Source: Loripinus fragilis
Taxonomy: Eukaryota; Mollusca; Bivalvia; Lucinida; Lucinidae
Assembly: GCA_964019695.1 (NCBI GenBank)
Contig: OZ026524.1
Coordinates: 16,658,509-16,722,508, forward strand
DNA: 64,000 nt
Direction: 5' to 3'
The notes below the pieces were generated by a model that did not search any database, was not told the DNA's origin, and saw only the letters and a list, made by a program, of their open reading frames with translations. This document shows, one piece after another, positions 49,501 through 54,084 of the stretch (position 1 is the first letter of the stretch; each line of letters begins with the position of its first letter). Both the position numbers and the translations under genes were made by a program.

Positions 49501-51329
49501 ACCTATATGTGAGTGGATTTTGACGCTTATGCTTTAATAGCACCGCTATCCAAGGCTAAATACATTGCAAGTACATTTAACAGGAAAATGGCTGACTGAC
49601 TATGATGTATATTTGATAGTAGTACACCTGATCGATTTTCAATATACAAAATAATATTCATGGCCAACAATTGTAACTTTTTCATTCCTGGGTCAATTTA
49701 AAAAAATAAACACTATTTTCTTTGTTATCAGTTGAAATTATAGCCTGATTAATCAGATTTGAAAAATATTGGAAATTCCAAAAAGGTCAGTTATTACTAT
49801 CTTAATGCAGAGGTGAGCACCAACGCCTTCACTGCTTGCATAAACAAAGCATACAGTAGATGAAGTCCCAAACCAAACATTAGATCTCAAGCTGCACTTG
49901 CATGTAAATAGAGAATACTAGGTGAGTGTCTTTTGATATCAATTTTTCCAGGCAAGGCTTTGAGAACGCTTGTTGACATTGCGAGGCTTGCCGAGCGATT
50001 CAACATGTGTTCTCAAAGCTGAGCCTGGTAAACTTGATATCAAAAGACGCGAACCTGGTATTCTTTTTATCAGTTTACCTATTGTTTCACTTTTCAAACA
50101 AGCAATTTTGACCTAATTTTCGTTTTGTTGTTGATTTTGCGTCATAGGCGACGTCGTTCAAAAAGTGCAACGTCATCATGACCTGATAAAGGCACATGCC
50201 ATGAGATAGACAACGTTTATCAGGCAACGTGCAACAACGCATTTTATATGCAAGCTAACTGATAAAATATAAAGTGACTTGAAGCATGTACGTTAAATCC
50301 ATTATCTCATGAGTTGCAATATCTACATGTTTTATTCACAGCTTGAGGGAACTACATGGTGGACACGATATAGAGGATTGACAAAAGACGAAGTCTATGA
50401 GAACAAACAACTAAACATAGATGCAACTAATGATGAACTGGACTTGGCAAAACTTGAAATAGGTATTCTAATTTAATGAAAGTCCTTGAAACCATAGTTC
50501 GTTTTTAGAATTATCAGTAGTACAAATAAAAGGGAGATACTATTATACATCACTTGAATTGTCTTGCCTTTGGAACTTCCAACACCATGTTACATGTAAG
50601 AAGAAACATGTAAAAATAAGGGAATGATGCTAATTAAAAAAAATATTACATTCATCAGAAGATAATAGTCACAATTAAAATATAGTTTTAAATATCAAAA
50701 TACTAAAATGGATGAAAAAAGCTAAGTAATAAGTGTGCAGATGTCACATCCAATATGTATGTGCACCTTTAAAAACTTGAAACTTGTCTTGTAACTGTAA
50801 ATGTTCTGTGGCTCTTCCTTACGGCCCTGTGGGTTGTCTGCAGTGTATGATTGTGGTATTTCCTGATCATATTAACCAGCATTTTACAGTAAAACCTCAC
50901 TGTAAAACGGCCACTCAAAAATAGACAAAACAAATATCAAAATAACAATTGGTAGCTTATTGAAGGTTGATAGTATTGCAATGCTCCAAAGTGGAGCATT
51001 CTGCAATTCTTTTGACCTTCATTAAGAGATAATTGGTCTGGGAAACCGACTTCTGGTCTTTCTGAGGGTGGCTATTTTACACAAGTTTACTCATTTTAGA
51101 GCATCCTGTAGCTGAGGTACCATCAGTATGTCAACACTGGATAAACACTGTGTGTGGTATACCAGACAGTGGTACTGAAGAAGACAGTAGTGATCATCAA
51201 CAGCAAGCAAAGACACTAGATGAGATCAGAAAATTTCTGACAGAATCAAGCCGCGATAAGACTATACTTAATGCAGTTGCTGCACTTACTGTGATTATTA
51301 TTGCATTTCTGTTTGGTTTTTATCATTAA
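11374..51329 (+). CDS. SLC5A9-like: SLC5 family Na+/sugar cotransporter, SGLT4/5-like, complete 15-exon gene (span)
   Basis: Plasma-membrane symporter expected to move a sugar or polyol inward with Na+. Fifteen exons joined at GT/AG sites give an unbroken 649-residue frame (family usually 640-690). The family blocks occur in order: [12 protein letters not shown] (61-72), the MPEYL block after TM3, [13 protein letters not shown] (178-190), WYWCCDQ (267-273), [16 protein letters not shown] (299-314), [11 protein letters not shown] (369-379), [11 protein letters not shown] (477-487) and a last membrane helix near 628-649. Na2-site serines S370/S371 and sugar-site N61, H66, E85, Y268, W269 and K299 correspond to human SGLT1 N78, H83, E102, Y290, W291 and K321; Gln457 is replaced by N435. 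The large loop has sequons at N228/N229 and cysteines C323, C329, C333, C339. The strings DPDVC and SNIAYPKLV favour SGLT4 (SLC5A9) over SGLT1, recalled from family knowledge. Substrate cannot be assigned from sequence. Confidence 0.95.
11530..12045 (+). repeat. Unknown 0.5-kb repeat, inverted copy at 18900-19430
   Basis: Reverse-complement similarity with 18900-19430: shared 'gatctggttctcgagatcat', 'gtcctaacaccctacc', 'ttatagatggccc' and 'tcatttgtagttgct' in matching order. Not a gene; minor open frames are incompatible with the second copy. Element class not recognised. Begins about 70 nt into intron 1. 12046-13130 and 13460-15490 hold nothing recognisable apart from a 28-bp direct repeat at 14085-14146. 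Confidence 0.7.
13138..13460. repeat. Repeat with 'gatccgcgcatg' end
   Basis: Starts 'gcacggatcaagg' and ends 'ctctggatccgcgcatg', roughly inverted, with G-rich tracts (10 G at 13337) between. Similar ends occur at 23618-23632 and 30363-30587, suggesting a small dispersed family. Confidence 0.45.
15495..15670. mobile_element. 176-bp near-perfect palindromic MITE
   Basis: Left arm 'gtgaattgttgagtaataat' and 'tcagttgtaaagaagat', right arm 'tacaactga' and 'attattactcaacaattcac', centre 'gagcgcgcagcgcgag'. Ends gatcag / ctgatc. No coding frame. Confidence 0.8.
15826..15875. promoter_or_regulatory. Cluster of CRE-like sites
   Basis: Two full tgacgtca palindromes at about 15842 and 15868, plus half sites cgtcataaa, within 50 nt in a CpG-rich stretch. 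TGACGTCA is the known CREB/ATF site. Function inferred only. 15902-18119 is AT-rich intronic sequence without recognised content. Confidence 0.35.
18120..18810. repeat. Segment duplicated at 1-775 (copy 2)
   Basis: Second copy of the window-start segment, same orientation, inside intron 1. Contains its own 27-bp direct repeat 'tttttcaatgaaagtatcaa' at 18376-18424 that copy 1 lacks. Confidence 0.7.
18900..19430 (-). repeat. Unknown 0.5-kb repeat, inverted copy of 11530-12045
   Basis: Minus-strand partner of the repeat at the start of intron 1. Both copies are diverged and neither is coding. Confidence 0.7.
19430..19720. repeat. Dispersed repeat with paired CRE-like sites
   Basis: Shares 'gtgacgtcat', 'aagaaaagaatcc', 'attcgtgtgagg' and 'caagcct.gtgatgccaaa' in order with 40080-40380, with related pieces at 20480-20600 and a second unit at 40460-40610. 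Two tgacgtca sites at 19494 and 19516. Confidence 0.6.
19773..20129 (+). mobile_element. tRNA-derived SINE, tandem partial copies
   Basis: A 96-bp stretch (19773-19865) returns at 20035-20129. In the first copy 'gacgtggttgagtgtt' (A-box-like) is followed by 'cccaggttctattccc' (B-box-like), the pol III arrangement of a tRNA-related SINE. The second copy stops just before its B box. Open frames here are shadows. Confidence 0.6.
20961..21035 (+). mobile_element. SINE fragment with pol III boxes
   Basis: 'tcagctgatagagcgttag' and 'actggttcaactc' match A and B boxes at tRNA spacing, followed by 'aagacccgtcccgacata', which is shared with the minus-strand SINE at 9983-10110. 21036-22750 is otherwise unrecognised AT-rich intron. 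Confidence 0.5.
22885..23830. repeat. Tandem repeat, unit near 290 bp
   Basis: About three degenerate units, marked by 'cacacacaaagtttggtata' (about 23001, 23288), 'accgaaatttaatga', 'tgacctcaccccaag', 'agtttgaccctagga' and 'ctgctcgtcat'. Open frames inside are artefacts. 23831-25550 holds nothing I recognise. Confidence 0.75.
25556..26440. repeat. Two-unit tandem repeat, about 440 bp each
   Basis: Unit 1 (25556-26033) and unit 2 (26034-26440) share 'cgtggaatca', 'gacgtcacagaaa', 'ataaacttcatttatc', 'agctttttggtacatagtac' and 'gccatgattcgattctcga'. A 133-codon frame at 25851-26252 spans both units and is not a gene. 26441-26985 is unrecognised. Confidence 0.75.
26987..27358 (+). pseudogene. 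Non-LTR retrotransposon (LINE) C-terminal fragment
   Basis: A 119-codon frame with [15 protein letters not shown], then [17 protein letters not shown], i.e. C-x2-C-x7-H-x3-C, the terminal zinc knuckle after the reverse transcriptase/RNase H region of many LINEs (known pattern). Nothing upstream encodes the reverse transcriptase, so the copy is 5'-truncated. About 120 bp of likely 3' UTR follow. It lies in intron 1, same strand as the gene. Confidence 0.75.
27630..27905 (-). mobile_element. Family A retroelement 3' tail fragment
   Basis: Minus-strand copy: 'aggaatcgatacagtcaatt', 'acctgaccca', 'aatgggaaagtaacaaa', 'gagccaa' and 'cagcaggtgatc' in family A order. The 75-codon frame at 27626 is an artefact. 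Confidence 0.65.
27994..28212. mobile_element. MITE family M1, copy 2
   Basis: Inverted ends gagccgcgaattgagatttt / gaaatcacatgtcgtggttc, flanked by aaat on both sides. Opposite orientation to copy 1. Ends 81 nt before SLC5 exon 2. Confidence 0.85.
28294..28365 (+). CDS. SLC5A9-like: SLC5 exon 2 (residues 29-52)
   Basis: Acceptor ttttttccag and donor gtaagt, phase 0 at both ends. Codes RPNRG...[13 protein letters not shown], the loop and start of TM2 that in SGLTs reads NRGTV..FFLAGRSM.WWP. The Arg of the usual GRSM is Gly here. An M1 MITE ends 81 nt upstream. Intron 2 (28366-30038) holds a repeat with a 'gtccgtccgtcc' core, a roughly 175-bp tandem repeat and an M2 MITE. Confidence 0.93.
28495..29300. 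repeat. Dispersed repeat plus ~175-bp tandem units
   Basis: 'gtttgtggaggacag', 'gggtatattg' and 'gtccgtccgtccgcccgtaac' resemble 44585-44830. From about 28768 units repeat with 'gaacatatgcatgaaggagtttg', 'atgacagctatg.gaactt' and 'ggccgatcaactcct'. Confidence 0.65.
29721..29957. mobile_element. MITE family M2, copy 1
   Basis: Inverted ends gagcctcgtcgcgagaaaac / gttttctcgcgtcgaggccc; inner pair 'gctagaaaa' and core 'gatcagactgcgcggatgcg' that is shared with family M1. Lies in intron 2. Confidence 0.85.
30039..30143 (+). CDS. SLC5A9-like: SLC5 exon 3 (residues 53-87), sugar/Na+ site segment
   Basis: Acceptor ttttgtag, donor gtgagt, phase 0. Carries [19 protein letters not shown] and ends YEWF. 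N61, H66 and E85 line up with sugar-binding N78, H83 and E102 of human SGLT1; I62 with the Na2-site Ile79. The Ala76 position is S59 and the Gly82 position is E65. An M1 MITE starts only 13 nt past the exon. Intron 3 also holds a 'ggatcc'-ended repeat (30363-30587); the rest shows nothing I recognise. Confidence 0.95.
30156..30340. mobile_element. MITE family M1, copy 3
   Basis: Ends aagccgtgacatgtgatttc / gaaatctcatgtcgcggctc with attt duplicated at both sides. Lacks part of the core. Starts 13 nt after SLC5 exon 3, next to the donor. Confidence 0.9.
30363..30587. mobile_element. Small element with ggcggatccag ends
   Basis: Left 'ttggcggatccagaggcgg', right 'agaaagcctggatccgct', with an inner hairpin 'atgaaaatgaaataat' / 'attatttcattttcat'. 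No coding frame. Confidence 0.55.
31399..31458 (+). CDS. SLC5A9-like: SLC5 exon 4 (residues 88-107)
   Basis: Acceptor gattttcag, donor gtaagt, phase 0. Twenty codons, [18 protein letters not shown], equal to the LVVVLGWLFVPIYI.AG helix (TM3 region) of SGLTs. Intron 4 (590 bp) contains an M1 MITE and an aac/atct microsatellite near 31950-31981. Confidence 0.93.
31546..31782. mobile_element. MITE family M1, copy 4
   Basis: Ends gagccagtgcatgagatttc / gaaatctcatgcactggctc are perfectly complementary although both differ from other copies; aaat flanks both sides. Intron 4. Confidence 0.92.
32049..32153 (+). CDS. SLC5A9-like: SLC5 exon 5 (residues 108-142)
   Basis: Acceptor tgatttcag, donor gtaagt, phase 0. 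Begins [16 protein letters not shown], the strongly conserved TMPEYL.KRFGG.RI segment, and ends ILTKLS (SGLT1 ..IFTKIS). Intron 5 (2.0 kb) holds an M1 MITE, a palindrome near 32628-32722 and two (CT)n tracts; 32760-33380 and 33690-34140 show nothing recognisable. Confidence 0.95.
32271..32507. mobile_element. MITE family M1, copy 5
   Basis: Ends gagccgtaacatgtaatttc / gaaatctcatatcgtggctc, flanked by atat on both sides. Intron 5. Confidence 0.92.
33386..33684. repeat. Two (CT)n microsatellites
   Basis: A pure CT run at 33386-33436 and an imperfect one at 33613-33684, with a tgacgtca site between (33573). Intron 5. Confidence 0.95.
34176..34281 (+). CDS. SLC5A9-like: SLC5 exon 6 (residues 143-177 plus one base)
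   Basis: Acceptor tttatttcag; donor gtatta leaves one base, phase 1. Codes [20 protein letters not shown], matching D.FSGA.FI..ALG.NLYL of the family and especially SGLT4/5. A longer open frame (34116-34445) simply reads through both splice sites and is not a separate gene. Intron 6 carries a long minisatellite. Confidence 0.93.
34440..35200. repeat. ~60-bp minisatellite in intron 6
   Basis: At least ten degenerate units of 'accatggatacagcattagg', 'agcatggtgattttacta' and 'acatgtacatgtttat'. Fills most of the 1.18-kb intron between exons 6 and 7. Confidence 0.88.
35461..35541 (+). CDS. SLC5A9-like: SLC5 exon 7 (residues 178-204)
   Basis: Acceptor tattttatag, donor gtaaat, phase 1 in and 1 out. 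Joined to exon 6 it reads [16 protein letters not shown], the family signature, with D187 at SGLT1 Asp204. Intron 7 (35542-36954) has no recognised content until two adjacent M2 MITE copies at 36272-36845. Confidence 0.94.
36272..36508. mobile_element. MITE family M2, copy 2
   Basis: Ends gggcctcgatgcgagaaaac / 'gcaggttttcatgccacgca', core 'ccagcctgcgcatattcgca'. Intron 7; a second, more decayed copy follows within 100 bp. Confidence 0.8.
36601..36845. mobile_element. MITE family M2, copy 3 (decayed)
   Basis: Starts gggctgccatgcgagaaaac and ends near 'gacagattttttcgcgct'. Intron 7, about 110 nt before exon 8. Confidence 0.7.
36955..37160 (+). CDS. SLC5A9-like: SLC5 exon 8 (residues 205-273), extracellular loop and TM7 start
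   Basis: Acceptor taattccag, donor gtgtgt, phase 1 to 0. Codes the extracellular loop with overlapping N-glycosylation sequons at N228 and N229 (NNTTTC; SGLT1 also has a sequon here), the conserved [17 protein letters not shown], and WYWCCDQ, whose Y268 and W269 equal SGLT1 Tyr290/Trp291. The Thr of WCTDQ is Cys. Intron 8 (37161-38449) contains two M2 copies; 37471-38160 shows nothing I can name. Confidence 0.95.
37245..37470. mobile_element. MITE family M2, copy 4 (decayed)
   Basis: Starts gggcatcgatgtgacaaaac; contains 'cctcagctacagagag' and 'cgaacgacaaaggcgctga'; right end eroded. Begins 84 nt after exon 8. Confidence 0.65.
38161..38396. mobile_element. MITE family M2, copy 5
   Basis: Ends gggcctcgatgcgagaaaac / 'gtcaggttttgtctcatcg' + tggccc. 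Ends 53 nt before the acceptor of exon 9. Confidence 0.8.
38450..38585 (+). CDS. SLC5A9-like: SLC5 exon 9 (residues 274-318 plus one base)
   Basis: Acceptor gattctgtag, donor gtgagc, ends phase 1. Reads [18 protein letters not shown] then [21 protein letters not shown]299 is at SGLT1 Lys321. Another forward frame across this exon (38380-38571) has no homology and is a shadow. An M2 MITE ends 53 nt upstream, so the branch site must lie in the short remaining gap or in the MITE. Intron 9 (38586-39718) holds a family A retroelement tail near 38700 and otherwise plain AT-rich sequence. Confidence 0.93.
38695..38830 (-). mobile_element. Family A retroelement tail fragment
   Basis: 'aggaatcgatacaatcaag', 'ccacacctgacccagga' and 'aggaaagtaacaaa' in family A order, minus strand. 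Intron 9. Confidence 0.6.
39719..39826 (+). CDS. SLC5A9-like: SLC5 exon 10 (residues 319-354 plus one base), Cys-rich loop
   Basis: Acceptor gtttttag, donor gtaagt, phase 1 in and out. Codes [15 protein letters not shown] then [17 protein letters not shown]. The four cysteines (C323, C329, C333, C339) match the extracellular disulfide loop of SGLTs, and DPDVC and SNIAYPKLV are the strongest SGLT4-like strings in the protein. Intron 10 (3.3 kb) contains repeat-family copies at 40080-41030, a 0.9-kb inverted-repeat element and the decoy array before exon 11. Confidence 0.94.
40080..40610. repeat. Dispersed repeat, two tandem units
   Basis: Same family as 19430-19720: 'cagcaagcct..tgatg' and 'ggtgatcct' recur at 40330 and 40517, each followed by 'ccaccctcacac' type sequence. 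Intron 10. Confidence 0.6.
40670..41030 (+). mobile_element. Family A retroelement 3' tail
   Basis: 'gggatctttcatg', 'gagggtgaggttgg', 'cgttccaagacg', 'tagtcacctgctgggaaagg' and 'cctgatc' type end, + strand. Intron 10. Confidence 0.65.
41278..42186. mobile_element. 0.9-kb element with acagtaaaacctgcc ends
   Basis: acagtaaaacctgccaatac at the left; 'ggcagtttttactgt' at the right, inverted. Repeated 'gtcggtat' strings occur near both ends. No transposase seen. Intron 10. Confidence 0.5.
42848..43194 (+). repeat. Tandem copies of the intron10/exon11 boundary
   Basis: Units begin with the acceptor cag at 42848, 42942, 43033 and, for the real exon, 43131 (spacing 94, 91, 98). Each has 'attgctgtctaatacag' or close before it and a degenerate version of the first ~60 nt of exon 11 after it. 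The 43033 and 42942 copies share 'atgtcagctgttatttcatc' or close with the exon. Read in the required phase, the first three units meet stops after 11, 2 and 6 codons. Confidence 0.85.
43134..43284 (+). CDS. SLC5A9-like: SLC5 exon 11 (residues 355-404 plus two bases), Na+ site
   Basis: Acceptor tctaattcag, donor gtatgt, phase 1 to 2. Reads [26 protein letters not shown]..., with S370/S371 at the Na2-site SGLT1 Ser392/Ser393; the Ser389 position is A367. Its first ~60 nt plus ~35 nt of the preceding intron are present three more times just upstream as degenerate tandem copies. Intron 11 (43285-45406) holds a (CA)n tract, a SINE tail and a tandem repeat. Confidence 0.94.
43522..43594. repeat. 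(CA)n microsatellite
   Basis: About 36 CA units without interruption, intron 11. Confidence 0.98.
43953..44025 (+). mobile_element. SINE 3' tail fragment
   Basis: 'ccccccatgacaatagctgt' then 'gtaaagcaacaaaacaaac' matches the end of the SINE at 55665-55978. Intron 11; 44026-44560 unrecognised. Confidence 0.55.
44585..45265. repeat. Dispersed repeat plus tandem 'aggatgtcccc' units
   Basis: Head resembles 28495-28680. From 44930 three units of about 145-180 bp carry 'gacacattcaat', 'ccaggatgtcccc' and 'ccacccttcac'. Intron 11. Confidence 0.6.
45320..45390 (-). mobile_element. Family B retroelement 3' end fragment
   Basis: 'atgatcaggaaataccacaa' and 'aactgcagacaaccctgtgg' are the complement of the family B end. 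Only 17 nt separate it from the exon 12 acceptor. Confidence 0.65.
45407..45575 (+). CDS. SLC5A9-like: SLC5 exon 12 (residues 405-461), gate and sugar-site helix
   Basis: Acceptor ataatacag, donor gtaagt, phase 2 to 0. Codes [18 protein letters not shown], then [13 protein letters not shown] and LWGILWKRC, matching .W.P..QS..SGQLFDYIQSITSYLGPP..AVFLLAIFWKR. Aligned without gaps, SGLT1 Gln457 becomes N435 and Asp454 becomes I432. An M2 MITE begins 13 nt after the exon. Confidence 0.95.
45589..45816. mobile_element. MITE family M2, copy 6
   Basis: Ends gggccttgtcgggagaaaac / gttttctcatgacaaggccc, atat on both sides. Begins 13 nt after exon 12. Confidence 0.9.
46387..46602 (+). CDS. SLC5A9-like: SLC5 exon 13 (residues 462-533)
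   Basis: Acceptor ttcttatag, donor gtaagt, phase 0. Begins [18 protein letters not shown] and carries [18 protein letters not shown], very close to human SGLT4 (LEFSYPAPACGEVDRRPA, recalled), then [11 protein letters not shown] and a helix ending [11 protein letters not shown]. Family signature 2 (KR....GA) has AA in place of GA. Intron 12 (811 bp) is largely an M2 MITE plus AT-rich sequence. Intron 13 (3.7 kb) holds an M3 fragment, a family B tail, the DR1-like satellite and an M4 palindrome; 48730-49905 is plain AT-rich. Confidence 0.94.
46639..46745. mobile_element. MITE family M3, partial copy 2
   Basis: 'aataaaacctgtgtaaaacg', 'gccactcagaaatagac' and 'cttaatgaaggtcgaaagta'; right half missing. 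Starts 37 nt after exon 13. Confidence 0.7.
46795..47062 (-). mobile_element. Family B retroelement 3' tail
   Basis: 'aaaatcacagaacacagacc', 'cattgagatgattgcc' and 'acaaacaccgaac' in family B order, minus strand. Intron 13. Confidence 0.6.
47068..48710. repeat. ~145-bp satellite array with tgacctctgacct cores
   Basis: Roughly ten to eleven units with 'gtgaccttgacctctgacct', 'agcatatctcctatatt', 'aatcccaaatttggtgtgt' and 'gcatcttgggatggcaaagt'. The block is bounded by 'tgcccccaaaggaa' (47068) and its complement 'ttcctttgggggca' (48687), so it may sit inside a small transposon. Intron 13. Confidence 0.88.
49906..50275. mobile_element. Palindromic element M4, copy 1
   Basis: 'agaatactaggtgagtgtct', 'tttgatatcaa' and 'gcaaggctttgagaac' are mirrored by 'ttctcaaagctgagcctgg', 'ttgatatcaaaaga' and 'acctggtattct', followed by a tail with 'gcgacgtcgttcaaaa' and 'gcaacgtgcaaca'. 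Ends about 67 nt before exon 14. Confidence 0.8.
50342..50462 (+). CDS. SLC5A9-like: SLC5 exon 14 (residues 534-573 plus one base), cytoplasmic loop
   Basis: Acceptor tttattcacag, donor gtattc, ends phase 1. Hydrophilic: [18 protein letters not shown] then an acidic stretch. It lies in the long loop before TM14, the least conserved part of SGLTs, so homology is weak, but frame, splice signals and the WWTR string (SGLTs have L.RLCW) support it. An M4 element ends about 70 nt upstream. Confidence 0.85.
50812..50885 (+). mobile_element. Family B retroelement 3' end fragment
   Basis: 'ggctcttcctta', 'gggttgtctgcagt' and 'ggtatttcctgatcat' match the family B end at 7070-7140. Intron 14, directly before the M3 copy. 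Confidence 0.65.
50886..51090. mobile_element. MITE family M3, copy 3
   Basis: Left acagtaaaacctcactgtaa, inner 'gcaatgctcc' / 'ggagcattctgcaa' hairpin, right 'ggctattttacacaagttta'. Occupies the 3' third of intron 14 up to about 10 nt from the exon 15 acceptor. Confidence 0.8.
51100..51329 (+). CDS. SLC5A9-like: SLC5 exon 15 (residues 574-649), last helix and stop
   Basis: Acceptor tcattttag. Starts [20 protein letters not shown], resembling the LCG.E segment of SGLTs, continues through a polar acidic stretch and ends with hydrophobic helix [19 protein letters not shown] and TAA at 51327. The M3 MITE occupies the end of intron 14 up to about 10 nt from the acceptor, so the pyrimidine tract is probably MITE-derived. 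No 3' UTR could be bounded; an M4 element starts about 17 nt after the stop and an aataaa lies near 51800. Confidence 0.92.
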
Positions 51330-51345
51330 CCATGAATGCTTAATT

Positions 51346-51815
51346 GATAGAGAATACTAGGTGAGTGTCTTTTGATATCAATTTTACCTGGCAAGTCTTT
51401 GAGAAGTAAGAAAGAGGGCTAAGACCAGGAATCGAGTACCAATCAAGTACCACACCTGACCAAGGATACCAATGGGAAAGTAACAAACTCACAATTCAAA
51501 CTAAAAAGGCTTGTTCAATCGTGAGGCTTGCCAAGTGATTTAACATGCTTTCTCGAAGCCCAGACTGGTAAACTTGAGATCAAAAGACATGAACCTGGTA
51601 TTCTATTTATCAGTTTACAAGCTGATTCACTGTTCAAATTACCAATTATGAGGTAATTATCGATTTTCGTATCGATTCAATGTCATTGACGACGTCATTC
51701 AAAACGTTCAACGTCATGATGACCTGATAAAGGCACATATTGTAAAATAGACAACGGTTATCAGGCCAACGTGTAACAATGCAATAATATGTACGGTAAC
51801 TAATAAAACAACTAC
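51346..51815. mobile_element. Palindromic element M4, copy 2, with nested insertion
   Basis: 'agagaatactaggtgagtgt' at the left and the M4 tail ('gacgacgtcattcaaaacgt') at the right, split at about 51404-51505 by a family A tail fragment ('aggaatcgagtaccaatcaa', 'gataccaatgggaaagtaac'). Starts about 17 nt after the SLC5 stop codon. Confidence 0.75.
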
Positions 51816-51954
51816 TAGTATAAGTTTAATAGCAATATAATGGTATTATAATCAATGTAATATTTTTGTTAGCAATTCACAATATATAGATAGTGCAGAG
51901 CTTGGTGAGATGCAGCATATTGTGGTATTTTATCTGGGTCTACACGGTATTTGT

Positions 51955-52300
51955 TTTTTTCAGCACACTTCTTATGATTACAATACAAACCTGGAATGCT
52001 GCTTATCAGTTACCTCTCATATTAACTGCATTGTTGCACGTTGCCTGATGTGCACGTTTTGAATGACGTCGCTAATGGCGTTGAATGAACACAAATATCG
52101 TCATTAACGCTAGTTTGGATAGTGAAACAATGGGTAAATTGATAAATAGAAAACCAGGTTTGCGTCTTTTGATACCAGGTTTGGCTTTAAGAACGCATGT
52201 TGAATCGCTGGGCAAGCCTCGCAATGTCAACAAGTGTTCTCAAAGCCTTGCCTGGTAAACTTGTTATCAATGGACACTCACCAAGTGTTCTCTAGTTACC
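51955..52300. mobile_element. Palindromic element M4, copy 3 (reverse)
   Basis: 'gaatgacgtcgctaatggcg' then 'aaaccaggtttgcgtctttt', 'aagcctcgcaatgtcaacaa' and 'ttgcctggtaaacttg' in reverse order to copies 1 and 2. 52301-53480 has no recognised content; a CpG-rich part at 52480-52760 with two 60-70 codon frames is not supported as a gene. Confidence 0.75.
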
Positions 52301-53479
52301 TATAACATACAGTGCAGTCTAAACTAAAGCTGGCACTGTGGTACACATGCTTGGACACCAGTGCACCACAGGTGTACAAGAAGTGCAAGAGCGGAACAGC
52401 TGAAGTTCTACCAGCAGCGCTCTACAATATTTAATTTCTTGGATAACTGTATTCAAAACTTTCATTTGGGGAGGTATGTCGTCGGATATACGGTCGGAAT
52501 AGTTTTGCGGCGCAGCATAAGCGGAGCCGTTACACGCGTGTTTATCCCCATTCTAATGCACTATTAACATTTTCCCTTCAAAAAGACAGTGAAAATGTAC
52601 TTCGTTGGGCTGCCAGCTGCATACAATCGCTTGTCACCTGCATATATTCACTTGTCAACCAATGAAAAGCAACGTTTTCTAATGATGTTAGGTTTGCGAC
52701 AGCATATTGCAAGATATAGTGCCGCAAATATGACGTTATTCAATCACGCGTCGCGTTGCATTTGCAAGTGCATTAGAATAGTAGCTTGATGAAATTTTTA
52801 TTTCTATACGGGTACATTTGATATTTAAATATACATGATGAAATAGATATTGTGTACAAATAATATTATTTCATATACTTGTTGTTCTCTGTGTGGTGTA
52901 GATTAATAATTCTATATATCTTAATATCAAGCTATTATCGTCTGTTATTGTCAATATGTAGAAAACAGTTTTTTTGCAGAAAATGATACGTCAAAAATAT
53001 AGGGATCATACATGTTTTTTCATGCATTAACATTTGCCAGGTCCCAAGGAAGCTGTTCGGACGTCTCTCGGGGGACCCTGCAAGTTTAAATGCAATGAAA
53101 CAAACATGCGTGATTGTTATTCTTGCATAGTTTACCTTTATCCCACCAACTTGGCACCGAAAACGCTGCTAATACATTAAAACATCAATTTTCTTACTGT
53201 GGATTTCTGTAAGCAAAACGGCGTCAGCTGTAAACTTTCGAACGTCATAATGTTGCCTCAAAGTCATAGCTGTAAGCAAAGTTTTCGCAAAGAAAAGTAT
53301 TGGCGAAATTATCGGTCTAGTCCACAAAGCTTGCCATATAACGACATGAAAATAATCCAGGGCTCTTTTTGAGTATTTTCAAGTTTAAACCCTAGTTCAA
53401 ACACCACGCGAATCTCCTAAATTGAACATGGAATTTCGTTCAATTGACAAAGGGATAAAACAGCTATACAAATATGCAT

Positions 53480-53755
53480 TAAGCGTGTCTGACTGCAGAT
53501 CCAGGGGTCACAAGTTCGATCCTGACCAAGTCCCCATACTTTCGTTCAGATTGAAAATGAAATAATTTCTACAGTCATTCTCCTCCTTCCGCTAATTTAA
53601 GAAGGTTGTTGTCAGTTACAAGCGAAAGTATGGCCACTAAGTACTGGTTAACCGCTTAGTCAAGCTTGCCCCGGAAAAAAGTGTGGTTTAGCGAACTGAC
53701 TGTCTCAACTTGACCTTAGCTGTTAACTGGGACGTTAAACATCAAACCAAACAAA
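53480..53755 (+). mobile_element. tRNA-derived SINE, 5'-incomplete
   Basis: 'agcgtgtctgactgcagatc' and 'cacaagttcgatcctga' (B box), then 'catactttcgttcagatt', 'agttacaagcgaaagtatg', 'tagctgttaactgg' and 'gacgttaaacatcaaacc'. Same family as 55665-55978. Confidence 0.8.
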
Positions 53756-53820
53756 TTGAACATGTAGTTTCTATTCTGTGAAAAAATAACTCCGCACTTT
53801 GTTTAACTATTGCATCACAT

Positions 53821-54030
53821 ACAGTAAAACATTTGTATAACGGCCTCTCAAAAAAAGATCAAACAAAGATCTTAATGACAAATGGTAGCTTAATGAAGAT
53901 CTAAAGTATTGCAGAATGCTCCACTTGGAACATTCTGCAATACTTTCGACCTGCATTAAGCGATAATTTGACTTGAAAACCAATTTTTGGTCTTTTTGAG
54001 ACGGGCCGTTTTTGAAAGGTCTTACCGTAC
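53821..54030. mobile_element. MITE family M3, copy 4
   Basis: acagtaaaacatttgtataa at the left, hairpin 'gtattgcagaatgctcca' / 'ggaacattctgcaatac' in the middle, 'gggccgttt' ... 'cttaccgtac' at the right. Confidence 0.8.
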
Positions 54031-54084
54031 CTTATTCATAAAAATGAATAAAAATAAAATTAAAGATTAATAAAATGTCAGAAA

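Noticed and set aside
52361..52789. Two forward frames of 68 and 66 codons in a CpG-rich stretch
   Set aside because: No recognisable domain, no splice or start evidence; too short to support.
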